From contig CALWZC010000002.1 in assembly GCA_944385935.1 (NCBI GenBank), positions 124,001 through 188,000 of the forward strand: a DNA stretch of 64,000 nucleotides, read 5' to 3'. The translations under genes were made by a program, and so were the position numbers. Numbering within the stretch: the stretch's first letter is position 1; every line of letters begins with the position of its first letter. A model generated the notes under the pieces. That model saw only the letters and a list, made by a program, of their open reading frames with translations. It had not been told where the DNA came from and made no database searches. The stretch comes from an uncultured Anaerofilum sp. (lineage in GTDB: Bacteria > Bacillota > Clostridia > Oscillospirales > Ruminococcaceae). Positions 16,367-25,733 of this stretch are shown in pieces.

Positions 16367-17389
16367 ATGAAACAGGCTTTGGAAACCATTCGCCGCACTG
16401 CCGACGAACTGATTGCCGCCGCTGCCGATGAGCGAGTTGTAGATGAACTGCGTGTACGCTTTTTAGGCAAAAAAGGCGAGCTCACTGCCATCCTAAAGCA
16501 AATGGGCAAATTGTCTGCCGAGGAGCGTCCTGTAGTAGGCGCACTTGCCAACGAAATTCGGGAGCAAATCACCGAGCATATCGCCCAGCGTACAAAACAG
16601 CTTGCCAACGCTGCTTTGGAAAAGCGTTTAGAGGCAGAAACTATTGACGTTACTCTACCCGGCAACCGTCCCGCCCAAGGAATGCGCCATCCCTTTGAGC
16701 AGGTACTAGGCGAGCTGAAACAAATCTTTTTGGGCATGGGCTTTGATGTTGTTTCTGGCCCCGAAATTGAGTACGACCACTACAATTTTGAAATGCTCAA
16801 CATGCCTAAAAGCCATCCTGCACGAGATACACAGGATACTTTTTACATCACAGAAAATATGTTGCTGCGCACCCAAACCAGCCCTATGCAGATTCGCACC
16901 ATGGAGGCACAAAAGCCCCCCATCCGCATTATCTGCCCCGGCCGTGTATACCGCAGCGATGCAGTAGATGCCACCCATAGCCCCATCTTTCACCAGATTG
17001 AGGGACTTGTAGTTGACAAAGATATTACCTTTAGTGACCTGAAAGGTACCTTAGAGGTATTTATCAAAAAGCTCTATGGCGAAGATACCAAAGTACGCTT
17101 CCGCCCCCATCACTTCCCCTACACCGAGCCTTCTGCCGAGATGGATATGAGTTGCTTTAAGTGTGGCGGCAAAGGATGCAGCATGTGCAAAGGCGAAGGC
17201 TGGATTGAAATTTTGGGCTGTGGCATGGTTCACCCCAAAGTGCTGGAAAATTGCGGCATTGACCCAGAAGTTTACTCTGGTTATGCCTTTGGCATTGGTT
17301 TGGAACGCATTACCATGATGCGATACGGCATTGATGATATGCGTCTTTTGTATGAGAACGACCTGCGCTTCCTGCGCCAATTCAAATAA
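16367..17389 (+). CDS. pheS: Phenylalanyl-tRNA synthetase alpha subunit
   Basis: Catalytic class II subunit. The start at [13 protein letters not shown] is set by GAAGGAGA 5' of it; the longer open frame runs into the T-box terminator. The N-terminal coiled coil (about 1-90) binds tRNA. Class II motifs: motif 1 region [21 protein letters not shown], motif 2 [25 protein letters not shown], and motif 3 [18 protein letters not shown] CxxCxGKGCSMC-type zinc cluster ([17 protein letters not shown]) lies near residue 265. 340 residues is normal. Confidence 0.97.
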   Translation: MKQALETIRRTADELIAAAADERVVDELRVRFLGKKGELTAILKQMGKLSAEERPVVGALANEIREQITEHIAQRTKQLANAALEKRLEAETIDVTLPGNRPAQGMRHPFEQVLGELKQIFLGMGFDVVSGPEIEYDHYNFEMLNMPKSHPARDTQDTFYITENMLLRTQTSPMQIRTMEAQKPPIRIICPGRVYRSDAVDATHSPIFHQIEGLVVDKDITFSDLKGTLEVFIKKLYGEDTKVRFRPHHFPYTEPSAEMDMSCFKCGGKGCSMCKGEGWIEILGCGMVHPKVLENCGIDPEVYSGYAFGIGLERITMMRYGIDDMRLLYENDLRFLRQFK

Positions 17390-17412
17390 AATTAGTTAGG
17401 AGCAGTTTTGTT

Positions 17413-19821
17413 ATGAAAATGCCTTTAAACTGGGCGAAAGAATTCGCTAAATTCGACTGCACCCCTCGTGAATATGCCGAGCGTATGACCATGTCTGGCA
17501 GCAAGGTAGAGACCTATGAATCCGAGGCAGATTCCATCAAAAATGTAGTTGTTGGAAAGGTGCTGTCCATTGTTCCCCATCCCGACTCCGACCATATGGT
17601 AATTACACAAATTGACATTGGGCAAGGGGAACCTGTTCAAATTGTTACTGGTGCCAACAACCTCAAAGTTGGCGATTTGGTTCCCGCCGCTTTGCACAAA
17701 AGCCTGTTGCCCGGCGGCAAAGAAATTCGCAAAGGCAAACTTCGTGGTGTAGAATCCAATGGTATGCTGTGCAGCCTGTCCGAGTTGGGGTTGACCATCA
17801 ACGATTTTCCCAACGCTGTGGAAGATGGCATATTGGTATTGGATGAGGAAGTAGCTCCCGGTACTCCTGCTGTACAAGCACTAGGTATGGATGATGTAAG
17901 CGTGGAGTTTGAAATCACCCCCAACCGTCCCGACTGTTTAAGTGTTCGTGGCTTGGCACGGGAAACCGCCGCCACCTTTGGGGTTCCTTTTGTAGACCAT
18001 ACTCCTGAAGTAAAGGCTGGTCATGGGGATGTAAATTCTCTGCTGAAGGTTCGCATTGAAAACCCCGACCTTTGCTATCGCTATGTAGGTGCCGTAGTAG
18101 AAAATGTTCGTGTAAAGCCCAGCCCCCGCTGGATGCGTGAGCGTTTGCGTATGTGTGGTGTTCGCCCCATCAACAACCTTGTTGATATTACCAACTATGT
18201 AATGTTGGAGTATGGCCAACCCATGCACTGCTTTGATTATCGCTATGTGAATGGCGGAGAAATTATTGTACGCAACGCCAAAGCCGGGGAAGAAATTCAA
18301 ACACTAGATGGGGTAGACCGCACCCTTTCGGAGGAAATGCTGATTATCGCTGACCAAAAAGGCCCCATTGCTGTGGCTGGTGTAATGGGCGGAGAATTTT
18401 CCGGTGTATATGAAGATACCACCACCATTGTATTTGAAAGTGCAATGTTCAATGGTCCTTCTGTTCGTACCACCGCTAAAAAACTGGGTATGCGTACCGA
18501 GGCCTCTGGTCGTTACGAAAAGGGCTTAGACCCCAACGGCTGTTTGACCTGCTTGCAACGTGCTTTGGAGTTGGTTCAGTTGCTGGATGCTGGTGATGTG
18601 GTCAATGGTGTTGTGGATGTATGGACACACAAACGAGAGGAACGCCGCATTTTGTTGCGTCCTGCTGTTATCAACAAGCTACTGGGCACCAATCTAACCA
18701 AAGAGGAAATGGTAGAAATTTTGTTGCCTCTCAACTTCCAAATGGATGGGGATGAGGTAGTCATTCCTTCCAACCGCTGGGATATGGAGCGTGATTGCGA
18801 CATCGCCGAGGAAATTGCACGCTTTGTAGGATACAACAAAATGCCCTCTACCGTTATGCGTGGTGTAGCAGAGGCCCGCCCCACTCCTCGCCAAATTTTC
18901 ACCGAAAAAATGATGAATTCTTTGGTGGGCTATGGCTTCTATGAGTGTGAAACCTTTAGTTTCTATTCTCGCAAAGCCTTTGATATGATTTGCCTTCCCG
19001 AAAATCATCCCCTGCGCAATGCTGTAGTAATTTCCAATCCTTTGGGAGAGGACACCTCTATTATGAGAACTACAGCCCTTCCCAGTGTATTGGATGTTGT
19101 TGCACGGAATTACAATGCTCGTGCTGCCGAGTGTCCTGTATTTGAATATGCTACTGAGTACACTCCCAACCAAGACCCTGAAAAGCTGCCTATTGAATCT
19201 GAAAAAGTGGTTTTGGCTGCTTACGGTTCCAACTGGGATTACTTAGCAGTCAAAGGTGTGGTAGAACAGCTTTTGTCTACTGCTGGCATTACTGGCTGGC
19301 AAATTCGCCGCAACACCACTGGAAACACATGGCATCCCGGCCGCACCGCTGACATTTATCTGCCTGTATATGACCAAAAGCGCAATCTTGTGGGAGAAAT
19401 TCATCTGGCAACCATCGGTGAAATTCATCCTTCTGTTCTTGCCAACTATGGCATTAAACCTCGTGTAGTGGCAGCAGATATTTCTCTGGATGCTCTCTTT
19501 GAGAATCGTGGTGGCACTGCACAGTTCCAGCCCTTGCCCAAGCATCCCGCCTCTACCCGTGACCTCGCACTGGTTGCAAATATGGATGTGGCTGCTTCCG
19601 AAATTGCCGCACGGATTGAGAAGGGCGCAGGCAAAATTTTGGAAAGCCTCAGCCTGTTTGATGTATACACTGGTGATAAGATTGAGCAGGGCAAAAAGAG
19701 TCTTGCCTATAATTTGGTACTGCGTGCCTCCGACCGTACTCTTACCGATGAAGAGTGTGACAATGCAGTAAAGAAGATTTTGAAAAATCTGGAGGAAATT
19801 GGCGTAGTTCTGCGCAGCTAA
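17413..19821 (+). CDS. pheT: Phenylalanyl-tRNA synthetase beta subunit
   Basis: Structural and editing subunit of the (alpha-beta)2 enzyme. Domains in order: an N-terminal EMAP/OB tRNA-binding domain (VVGKVLSIVPHPDSDHM; about 40-150), the B3/B4 editing domain (ITNYVMLEYGQPMHCFD), the B5 domain, a catalytic-like core and a C-terminal anticodon-binding FDX-ACB domain (KHPASTRDLALV). 802 residues is full length. A TTAGGAG site precedes the ATG and the gene is 23 bases after pheS. Confidence 0.97.
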   Translation: MKMPLNWAKEFAKFDCTPREYAERMTMSGSKVETYESEADSIKNVVVGKVLSIVPHPDSDHMVITQIDIGQGEPVQIVTGANNLKVGDLVPAALHKSLLPGGKEIRKGKLRGVESNGMLCSLSELGLTINDFPNAVEDGILVLDEEVAPGTPAVQALGMDDVSVEFEITPNRPDCLSVRGLARETAATFGVPFVDHTPEVKAGHGDVNSLLKVRIENPDLCYRYVGAVVENVRVKPSPRWMRERLRMCGVRPINNLVDITNYVMLEYGQPMHCFDYRYVNGGEIIVRNAKAGEEIQTLDGVDRTLSEEMLIIADQKGPIAVAGVMGGEFSGVYEDTTTIVFESAMFNGPSVRTTAKKLGMRTEASGRYEKGLDPNGCLTCLQRALELVQLLDAGDVVNGVVDVWTHKREERRILLRPAVINKLLGTNLTKEEMVEILLPLNFQMDGDEVVIPSNRWDMERDCDIAEEIARFVGYNKMPSTVMRGVAEARPTPRQIFTEKMMNSLVGYGFYECETFSFYSRKAFDMICLPENHPLRNAVVISNPLGEDTSIMRTTALPSVLDVVARNYNARAAECPVFEYATEYTPNQDPEKLPIESEKVVLAAYGSNWDYLAVKGVVEQLLSTAGITGWQIRRNTTGNTWHPGRTADIYLPVYDQKRNLVGEIHLATIGEIHPSVLANYGIKPRVVAADISLDALFENRGGTAQFQPLPKHPASTRDLALVANMDVAASEIAARIEKGAGKILESLSLFDVYTGDKIEQGKKSLAYNLVLRASDRTLTDEECDNAVKKILKNLEEIGVVLRS

Positions 19822-19833
19822 TTTTTTATTTTT

Positions 19834-19865
19834 CCACCTTTTGAAAAAGGTGGTCGAAAACTTTT
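19834..19865. repeat. Dispersed intergenic hairpin repeat, copy 2
   Basis: CCACCTTTTGAAAAAGGTGG followed by TCGAAAACTTTT; differs from the copy at 8557-8588 by essentially one base in the shared stretch. It lies between pheT and its terminator hairpin. Confidence 0.65.
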
Positions 19866-19873
19866 ATATCTAA

Positions 19874-19926
19874 TAGAAACAGGGATGCCCCGACTGGTTC
19901 TCACCGTCGGGGCATCCCTGTTTCTA
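19874..19926. terminator. Long perfect hairpin terminator after pheT
   Basis: 21-bp perfect stem: 19874-19894 pairs with 19906-19926 around an 11-base loop, GC-rich inside and AT at the base. It ends pheST and abuts the stop codon of the opposite-strand gene, so it probably terminates both. Confidence 0.82.
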
Positions 19927-20400
19927 CTATGAGATTACGATACCACGTTCAAATAATTTTGCTCTATAGGTTGGAGAAAAACTGATTTTGCCTCGTTCAT
20001 TTTTTATAATACCTGCCCATTCCATAATAGCAGCCAACAAAAACACTGGGTCATAGACAGAATCACCATTTGACCTTTTAAAATAATATTTACCTATGGC
20101 ACCAACTACCGTATTTTCGTTGCATTCTGCTTCTCCCAACTTATAGTTTCTTCCATTGCCTTTTAGTGCTTTCCCATGATTAGATAACAAGAGTTGCGAA
20201 ATAACATCAAAAACTTCGTAACGGTACAAGTAGTCCATAGCTAACTTATCACTGGTAAATTTGCCACCTTTTTTGCCAAATATTTTACATGGCTTTCCTG
20301 TAAGTGTATGTACAATGACAGTTCCACCATTTTCTTTGATTTTTTCTTCAATCAAAACCGAAGCCTTCAAGTTATGGGGCAGATGAACTACATCTTGCAT
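19927..20400 (-). CDS. Hypothetical protein, 157 aa
   Basis: I do not recognise this soluble, mixed alpha/beta protein. Visible points: a short N-terminal helix (LKASVLIEEKIKENGG), a basic strand segment CKIFGKKGGKFTS and a C-terminal region like a small winged helix (FLLAAIMEWAGIIKNERGKISFSPTYRAKLFERGI). No signal peptide or membrane segment. It is the last gene of the murE-20440-19927 group. Its ribosome-binding site is weak (AAGAAGATGTGA). No function is proposed. Confidence 0.6.
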   Translation of the reverse strand: MQDVVHLPHNLKASVLIEEKIKENGGTVIVHTLTGKPCKIFGKKGGKFTSDKLAMDYLYRYEVFDVISQLLLSNHGKALKGNGRNYKLGEAECNENTVVGAIGKYYFKRSNGDSVYDPVFLLAAIMEWAGIIKNERGKISFSPTYRAKLFERGIVIS

Positions 20401-20439
20401 CGTATCACATCTTCTTTCTTTGATTTATGTACAGTTATT

Positions 20440-20817
20440 TCAGTCACACTGGGCAATGGTTTCTATTGTTCCAGTTTCTTTATCCCAAAAGACATAAAAG
20501 CATAGTCCATAAGGCATAGATTTTTTGTTGTTTGTTGTATCCAACTGCCCTGCAAAATACATGGGTTTTCCGTTAAAAAAGGGCCATTCAGAACCTTGTA
20601 TCCATTGTGGTGGTTTATCAAAGGTCAAAAAGTCTTTTTCTATTTCTTTTCTTACTGCCTGCATTTTTTCTTCACCCAAAGGTGCATATTTCTCCAACAG
20701 CTTTAGAAAGTATTCCTCTGATTCCATGGAGGCCAGTGGGTCAAAACCCATTTCATTGCCCAGTTCCATCAATTCCAACAATTCTTTGTCAGGGATATCT
20801 GTTTCAAAGGATATCAT
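20440..20817 (-). CDS. Hypothetical protein, 125 aa, weakly DUF1963/YwqG-like
   Basis: An acidic soluble protein. The N-terminal half is helical (DKELLELMELGNEMGFDPLASMESEEYFLKLL). The C-terminal part, PPQWIQGSEWPFFNGKPMYFAGQLD, resembles the W-P-x-x-x-G-x-P-M-x-F-x-x-Q core of DUF1963 (YwqG) proteins, some of which sit in toxin-immunity loci. The protein is shorter than that family, so this is a hint only. TAGGAG precedes the ATG. It starts 13 bases after the murE stop and is likely cotranscribed with it. Confidence 0.6.
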   Translation of the reverse strand: MISFETDIPDKELLELMELGNEMGFDPLASMESEEYFLKLLEKYAPLGEEKMQAVRKEIEKDFLTFDKPPQWIQGSEWPFFNGKPMYFAGQLDTTNNKKSMPYGLCFYVFWDKETGTIETIAQCD

Positions 20818-20830
20818 TTGTTGTATTCTC

Positions 20831-22309
20831 CTATTTTATCATTCCTTTTTCTCTTGCATATTCCTCAATCAGTTCACGCTCTAAGAAAGGCGTTTTTTCG
20901 CCCATGCGGTCACGATAGCTTTCATGACCTTTTCCAATGAGAGCAATCAAATCTCCTTTTTGTGCATGGTCAATGGCATAGTGAATGGCATCCAATCGGT
21001 CAGGAATCTCTACATATTGGGCATTGGGATTGCCCTTTGCCATCCCTACTTTAATATCCGAAATAATGTCTTCTACCTTTTCAAAGCGGTTGTTATCCTC
21101 TGTCAAAATCGTAAAATCCGCCATTTTGGCGGCACATTCGCCCATGGCATAGCGGCGAAGTTTGCTGCGGTTTCCGCCACAACCAAAAATACAAACCATA
21201 CGCTTTGGGTGGTAGGCTTTTAAGGTATTCAATAGGCTTTCCATGGAAAGCTCATTGTGAGCATAGTCAATCAAGATAGTAAAATCGTCGCTGATGGGTA
21301 CCATCTCTGCACGACCTTTTACATTCACTCGCTCCAATGCTCCTTGTATTGCCTCATGGGACACTCCCAACACACGAGCTACCGCCACAGCACACAGGGC
21401 GTTGTATACACTAAATTTTCCGGGCATATTTACTCTTACATCCAGATTTTCTGCACCGGAGATATGGAACTTTGCTCCCAAAAAATTCTTGGTTTGCACC
21501 AATTCATAGGTATCTGTTCGATAATCGGCATTTTTTCCAAAGCCGAAAGTGGTAATTTCACAGGTGTGCCCTTGTAGCAATTCCTCTACATGGTCATCAT
21601 CTGCATTTACTACTCCTTGTTTGCACCGTTGGAACAACAACCCTTTGCAATGTAGATAGTGGGCAAAATCTGGATGCTCTCCGGGGCCGATGTGGTCAGG
21701 ACTAATGTTGGTAAATACCCCCACATCAAACAAAATCCCCCCCACTCGCTCCATCATCAGTCCTTGACTGGATACCTCCATCAACACCGTGTCACACCCT
21801 GCTTTCACCATATTGGCAAAGGCTTTTTGCAGTTCATAACTTTCAGGGGTTGTGTTAGCAGTTTCGGTGTGTTGGTCACCAATGGTAATGCCGTTGGTTC
21901 CAATCAGCCCAACTTTTCGCCCATCTGCCTCCAATACAGTTTTAATCATGTGGGTTGTGGTAGTTTTTCCCTTGGTTCCTGTAACTCCTACCACAGTCAT
22001 TTTTTTTGCAGGGTAACCAAAATATGCAGCAGACATATTCGCCATTGCCAAACGAGTAAAATCTACCTGTATTACAGTAGTATTGGCAGGTAGTGGAATC
22101 TCGTGGTCAATTATCAACGCCACTGCTCCCAATTCCACAGCTTGCGCTGCCAAATCGTGGCTATCTCGTTGGGTTCCCACAATACACACAAAGACACATC
22201 CTGGCACAATCTTTCGGGTATCATACACAATATCGCTTACTTCTATTTCTTCATTTCCTTGCACTACGGTATGCTTTACATCTACCAAAAGCTGTTTTAA
22301 CTGCATCAT
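20831..22309 (-). CDS. murE: UDP-N-acetylmuramoyl-tripeptide synthetase (MurE ligase)
   Basis: ATP-dependent ligase adding the third amino acid to the peptidoglycan stem. N-terminal UDP-binding domain, then the ATP loop GVTGTKGKTTTTH (about 105-117), a conserved central ISPDHIGPGEHPDF and the C-terminal domain. The substrate motif reads DNNR where DNPR marks meso-diaminopimelate enzymes. The retained Arg favours diaminopimelate over lysine, but the Pro is missing. The start follows TGGAGTGAGT; a second ATG is adjacent. It lies 14 bases after asnB. A product with amidated precursors is conceivable but unproven. Confidence 0.9.
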   Translation of the reverse strand: MMQLKQLLVDVKHTVVQGNEEIEVSDIVYDTRKIVPGCVFVCIVGTQRDSHDLAAQAVELGAVALIIDHEIPLPANTTVIQVDFTRLAMANMSAAYFGYPAKKMTVVGVTGTKGKTTTTHMIKTVLEADGRKVGLIGTNGITIGDQHTETANTTPESYELQKAFANMVKAGCDTVLMEVSSQGLMMERVGGILFDVGVFTNISPDHIGPGEHPDFAHYLHCKGLLFQRCKQGVVNADDDHVEELLQGHTCEITTFGFGKNADYRTDTYELVQTKNFLGAKFHISGAENLDVRVNMPGKFSVYNALCAVAVARVLGVSHEAIQGALERVNVKGRAEMVPISDDFTILIDYAHNELSMESLLNTLKAYHPKRMVCIFGCGGNRSKLRRYAMGECAAKMADFTILTEDNNRFEKVEDIISDIKVGMAKGNPNAQYVEIPDRLDAIHYAIDHAQKGDLIALIGKGHESYRDRMGEKTPFLERELIEEYAREKGMIK

Positions 22310-22323
22310 ACTCACTCCATTTT

Positions 22324-24150
22324 TCAACGCTTTACAAAGTATTCATTGTACCATACCAAAAACATAAACACGCACCAAATTTGTCGCCAATTATCCCGCT
22401 TTCCAGAAATATGGTCAGACAGCATTTTTTCAAGGGCAGCAGTGTCAAAAAACTCCTCTGCCTGTGGGCTTTGGAAAAACTTTCTCACAACACCGGCATA
22501 CTGTTCCTCTCGCAGCCATGCGCGAACAGGCACCGGAAAGCCTAGTTTTTTCTTGTCAGCAGTCTTTTGGGGGATACTGCGCAGGGCGGCTCCACGCATA
22601 GCAATTTTTGTATTTTCTCGGTTGGCTCTGAACTCTGTGGGGATTTTTCTTGCTACCTCAAATACTTCCTTGTCTAAGAAAGGTACACGCAATTCCAAAC
22701 TGTTTGCCATGCTCATTTTGTCAGCCTTTAGCAAAATATCTCCTACCATCCACAAATGCAGGTCTGTGTATTGCATGCGGGTCACTGCATCCCCATTGGA
22801 AGGATGGTTGAAATAGGGCTTTGCCAAGTCCACAGGTTTTACCTTGCCGGAATATTGCTTTAACAACTTTTTCTTTTGCCGTTCTGTAAATAGATTGGTA
22901 TTTCCGATATATCGCTCTGACAGCGGACGGCTGCGGCGAACCAAAAAGTTAACTCCATGAATAGGCGGCAGCATTTCAGCAATGGCACCAATGCCCCGAC
23001 GAATGGGCAGAGGGATTTTATCATACCATGATACTGTGAAGGGTTCTTTGTAAATATTATAGCCGCCGAAAAATTCATCAGCACCTTCACCAGACAGGCA
23101 AACTTTCACCTGTTTTGCAGCTTCTCTATTTACAAAATACAGGGCGACACTTGCAGCATCTGCCAGAGGTTCATCCATGTGATATTGAATTTTAGAAAGA
23201 TTCTCCCAGTATTCCTCTGGGGTAATGCGATAGGCGGTATTTTTTACACCAATGTGTTGGCTAAACTCTTGGGCATACCTGGTTTCATCATATTGCTTGT
23301 TGGCAAATCCCACAGTAAAGGTCTTGTCCACCTTTGCAAGACAAGCCATATAGCTGGAATCCACCCCAGAGGACAAAAAGCTGCCCACTTCCACATCACT
23401 AATTTTATGAGCAGCAACAGAGTCCTTCATAGCATTTTCAATTTCTGTTTCCCATTGTTCCAAGTTTTTTCCTTGTTGGGGTTCAAACTCTGGCTGCCAA
23501 TAGCGGCGAATGCTTACTTTTCCATCTTTCCAAGTAAGGCAATGGGCAGGCAACAATTTTTTTACACCCTCAAAAAAGGTATTTTCTCCGGGAGAATATT
23601 GGAAGGTCAAATACAGTTCCAACTGGCTGCGATTCAACTTTTTTTCAAATTTGGGATGTTGCAAAAAGCTTTTTATCTCACTGCCAAACAGTAAAAGACC
23701 ATCCTTTTCGTAATAGTAAAAAGGTTTAATTCCAAAAAAATCCCTTGCACAAAATAGGGTTTGTTCTTTTTTGTCCCAAATGGCAAAGCTAAACATTCCC
23801 CGTAATTTGTTCAGCATTCCCTCTCCCCATTCTTCATAACCATGGAGCAAAACCTCTGTATCCGAATGGGTAGAAAAAACATGCCCTTGCTCTTGCAGTT
23901 GCTGGCGCAATGGCTGGTAGTTGTAAATTTCTCCATTAAAGATACATACGATTGTACCATCTTCATTTTCCATAGGTTGTTTGCCACCCTCTAAATCAAT
24001 AATAGAAAGCCGACGATGTCCCAAAGCAACGGTATCATCCACATATTCGCCACTACCATCTGGACCTCTATGGATAATGGCATCCATCATTTTTTCCAAA
24101 GTTTCCTTGTCTGCGTTGTTTTTTTCTGCAAATCCTGCAATTCCACACAT
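22324..24150 (-). CDS. asnB: Asparagine synthetase (glutamine-hydrolysing)
   Basis: N-terminal class II glutamine amidotransferase domain starting MCGIAGF, with Cys2 as the nucleophile after Met removal; this fixes the start at 24150. Then RLSIIDLEGGKQPM and NGEIYNY. The synthetase domain (about 210-580) has the ATP pyrophosphatase loop VGSFLSSGVDSSYMA and LSGEGADEFFGGY. 608 residues is typical. Some AsnB-like proteins amidate peptidoglycan precursors, and its place directly before murE makes that an alternative worth noting, though ordinary Asn synthesis is the default. Confidence 0.92.
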   Translation of the reverse strand: MCGIAGFAEKNNADKETLEKMMDAIIHRGPDGSGEYVDDTVALGHRRLSIIDLEGGKQPMENEDGTIVCIFNGEIYNYQPLRQQLQEQGHVFSTHSDTEVLLHGYEEWGEGMLNKLRGMFSFAIWDKKEQTLFCARDFFGIKPFYYYEKDGLLLFGSEIKSFLQHPKFEKKLNRSQLELYLTFQYSPGENTFFEGVKKLLPAHCLTWKDGKVSIRRYWQPEFEPQQGKNLEQWETEIENAMKDSVAAHKISDVEVGSFLSSGVDSSYMACLAKVDKTFTVGFANKQYDETRYAQEFSQHIGVKNTAYRITPEEYWENLSKIQYHMDEPLADAASVALYFVNREAAKQVKVCLSGEGADEFFGGYNIYKEPFTVSWYDKIPLPIRRGIGAIAEMLPPIHGVNFLVRRSRPLSERYIGNTNLFTERQKKKLLKQYSGKVKPVDLAKPYFNHPSNGDAVTRMQYTDLHLWMVGDILLKADKMSMANSLELRVPFLDKEVFEVARKIPTEFRANRENTKIAMRGAALRSIPQKTADKKKLGFPVPVRAWLREEQYAGVVRKFFQSPQAEEFFDTAALEKMLSDHISGKRDNWRQIWCVFMFLVWYNEYFVKR

Positions 24151-24250
24151 AAATTTTATATCCTCCAAAAAGCTTTGGCATTGTTTCTCTGTGTTTTTTC
24201 AAACATATTGGTATTATACTACATTTCCATTGCCTTTAAAAGAATTTCAT

Positions 24251-24293
24251 AAAAAACAGCCCTCTGGATACACATTGCATCCAAAAGGCTGTT
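24251..24293 (-). terminator. Terminator after fprA
   Basis: On the minus strand ACAGCC-TTTTGGAT pairs with ATCCAGAGGGCTGT (24256-24293) and is followed by TTTTTT. It separates fprA from asnB. The rest of the 174-base gap is AT-rich and probably carries the asnB promoter. Confidence 0.75.
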
Positions 24294-24324
24294 GTCAAAC
24301 CAAAATATACAAAAGCAATTTATA

Positions 24325-25527
24325 TTACATGCCTGCCACAATAGCATCTGCCATTGCTTCCAGTTGCTGATATTGCTCCTCTTTTACAGCAGATTTCAGG
24401 CTGGGCATCTGCTCCAAAATGGTCATGTTCTTCAAAGGCTCAATAATCTGGCGCATTTGCTTTCCACTGGTGGGAGCCCATGTACCATTTTCAATAAAGC
24501 CCACTGTACGGTTTTGCAGGTTATGGGCAGCAATATGGTGCAGCAAGTTTTCCATATTGGTGAAAATTCCGTTGTTGTAGGTGATAGAAGCAAAAACCAA
24601 ATGGCTGAAACGGAAGGCAGCAGACAAAATGTAGGAATCATGAGTTGCAGATACATCAAATACCTGTACATTGCGAACTCCACGCTCTGCCAACATACCT
24701 GCCAGCATGTTAGCAGCAGTTTCGGTGTTGCCATAGATGGAAGCATAGGCAATTACTACGCCCTTTTCTTCTGGAGTGTAGGTGCTCCACAAGTTGTATT
24801 TCTCTACCAACCAGCCGATATTTTCTCTCCACAGCAAACCATGCAAGGGGCATACCAGTTGAATATCCAAGCCAGCAGCCTTTTTCAACAAAGCCTGTAC
24901 CTGAACGCCATATTTACCTACAATATTGGCATAATAGCGGCGAGAATTTTCCAGCCAATCTTTTTCATAGTCTACCTCGTCGGCATACAGATTGCCATTG
25001 ATAGCACCGAAAGAGCCAAAAGCATCGGCAGAAAACAGTGTCTTTGTGGTAGCATCATAGGTCACCATTACTTCAGGCCAGTGTACCATGGGAGCAGTTA
25101 CAAAGGTCAATTCATGGTGTCCAGTATTCAAGGTGTCCCCTTCTGCCACAATCATAACACGGTCTTTTAGATTCTCTACATCAAAGAATTGACCAATCAT
25201 TTTCATAGCAGCAGCGGTGCAAACCACTTTCATCTGGGGATAGTATTCCATCATTTCACCAACAGCCCAGCAGTGGTCGGGTTCCATGTGATGTACAACC
25301 AAGTAATCCAAAGGTTTACCATTCAAAACAGAAGCTACATTTTTTTGATAGTTCTCGCTCACTGCTCTATCAGTGGTGTCAAACAAAACATTTTTGTCAT
25401 CCAGCAGCAAGTAGGAGTTGTATGCCATACCGGAAGGAACCGGATATGCATTTTCAAACAATGCAATACGGCGGTCATTTCCGCCTACCCAATACAAATC
25501 CTCACGAATTTTGCGAACATAATTCAT
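24325..25527 (-). CDS. fprA: FprA family A-type flavoprotein (flavodiiron protein)
   Basis: Soluble four-electron reductase of O2 (and often NO). The metallo-beta-lactamase domain keeps the diiron ligands: HHMEPDH (H-x-E-x-D-H), a later MVHWPE, FSADAFGSFGA and CPLHGLLW. The C-terminal flavodoxin domain (about 257-400) starts VVIAYASIYGNTETAA, the FMN phosphate loop. There is no rubredoxin or flavin reductase extension. I start at MNYVRKIRED (25527); the longer frame reaches past the promoter. In anaerobes it protects against oxygen; a palindrome over its -10 suggests tight control. Confidence 0.92.
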   Translation of the reverse strand: MNYVRKIREDLYWVGGNDRRIALFENAYPVPSGMAYNSYLLLDDKNVLFDTTDRAVSENYQKNVASVLNGKPLDYLVVHHMEPDHCWAVGEMMEYYPQMKVVCTAAAMKMIGQFFDVENLKDRVMIVAEGDTLNTGHHELTFVTAPMVHWPEVMVTYDATTKTLFSADAFGSFGAINGNLYADEVDYEKDWLENSRRYYANIVGKYGVQVQALLKKAAGLDIQLVCPLHGLLWRENIGWLVEKYNLWSTYTPEEKGVVIAYASIYGNTETAANMLAGMLAERGVRNVQVFDVSATHDSYILSAAFRFSHLVFASITYNNGIFTNMENLLHHIAAHNLQNRTVGFIENGTWAPTSGKQMRQIIEPLKNMTILEQMPSLKSAVKEEQYQQLEAMADAIVAGM

Positions 25528-25632
25528 AACATGATACACTCTCTTTCTTTCGCTGCAACCATGATTGTTACAGTTTTTGTTTTGTGGAAGCTTACCCCAA
25601 AAGGCAGTTTCCTTTGTACAATACACATTTTT

Positions 25633-25651
25633 ATTATACCAAAAAGGTATA
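25633..25651 (-). promoter_or_regulatory. fprA promoter -10 overlapped by a palindromic operator candidate
   Basis: The minus strand shows TATAAT (25638-25633). The perfect inverted repeat TATACC-TTTTT-GGTATA covers 25635-25651 and so overlaps the -10 element and the spacer. A weak -35 (TAGACG) sits 17 bases above. Such placement suits a repressor, but the protein is unknown. Confidence 0.55.
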
Positions 25652-25684
25652 GTTTCGTCTAGCCCCCATATAAATTTTTCAAGA

Positions 25685-25718
25685 AAAAGGCTGTCACTTC
25701 ATTAAGCAACAGCCTTTT
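25685..25718 (-). terminator. Terminator of the efp-CD1247 unit
   Basis: 10-bp stem AAAAGGCTGT (25685-25694) with 25709-25718, followed on the minus strand by TTTTTCTTG. Confidence 0.78.
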
Positions 25719-25733
25719 GGAAAGCAAATCTAA

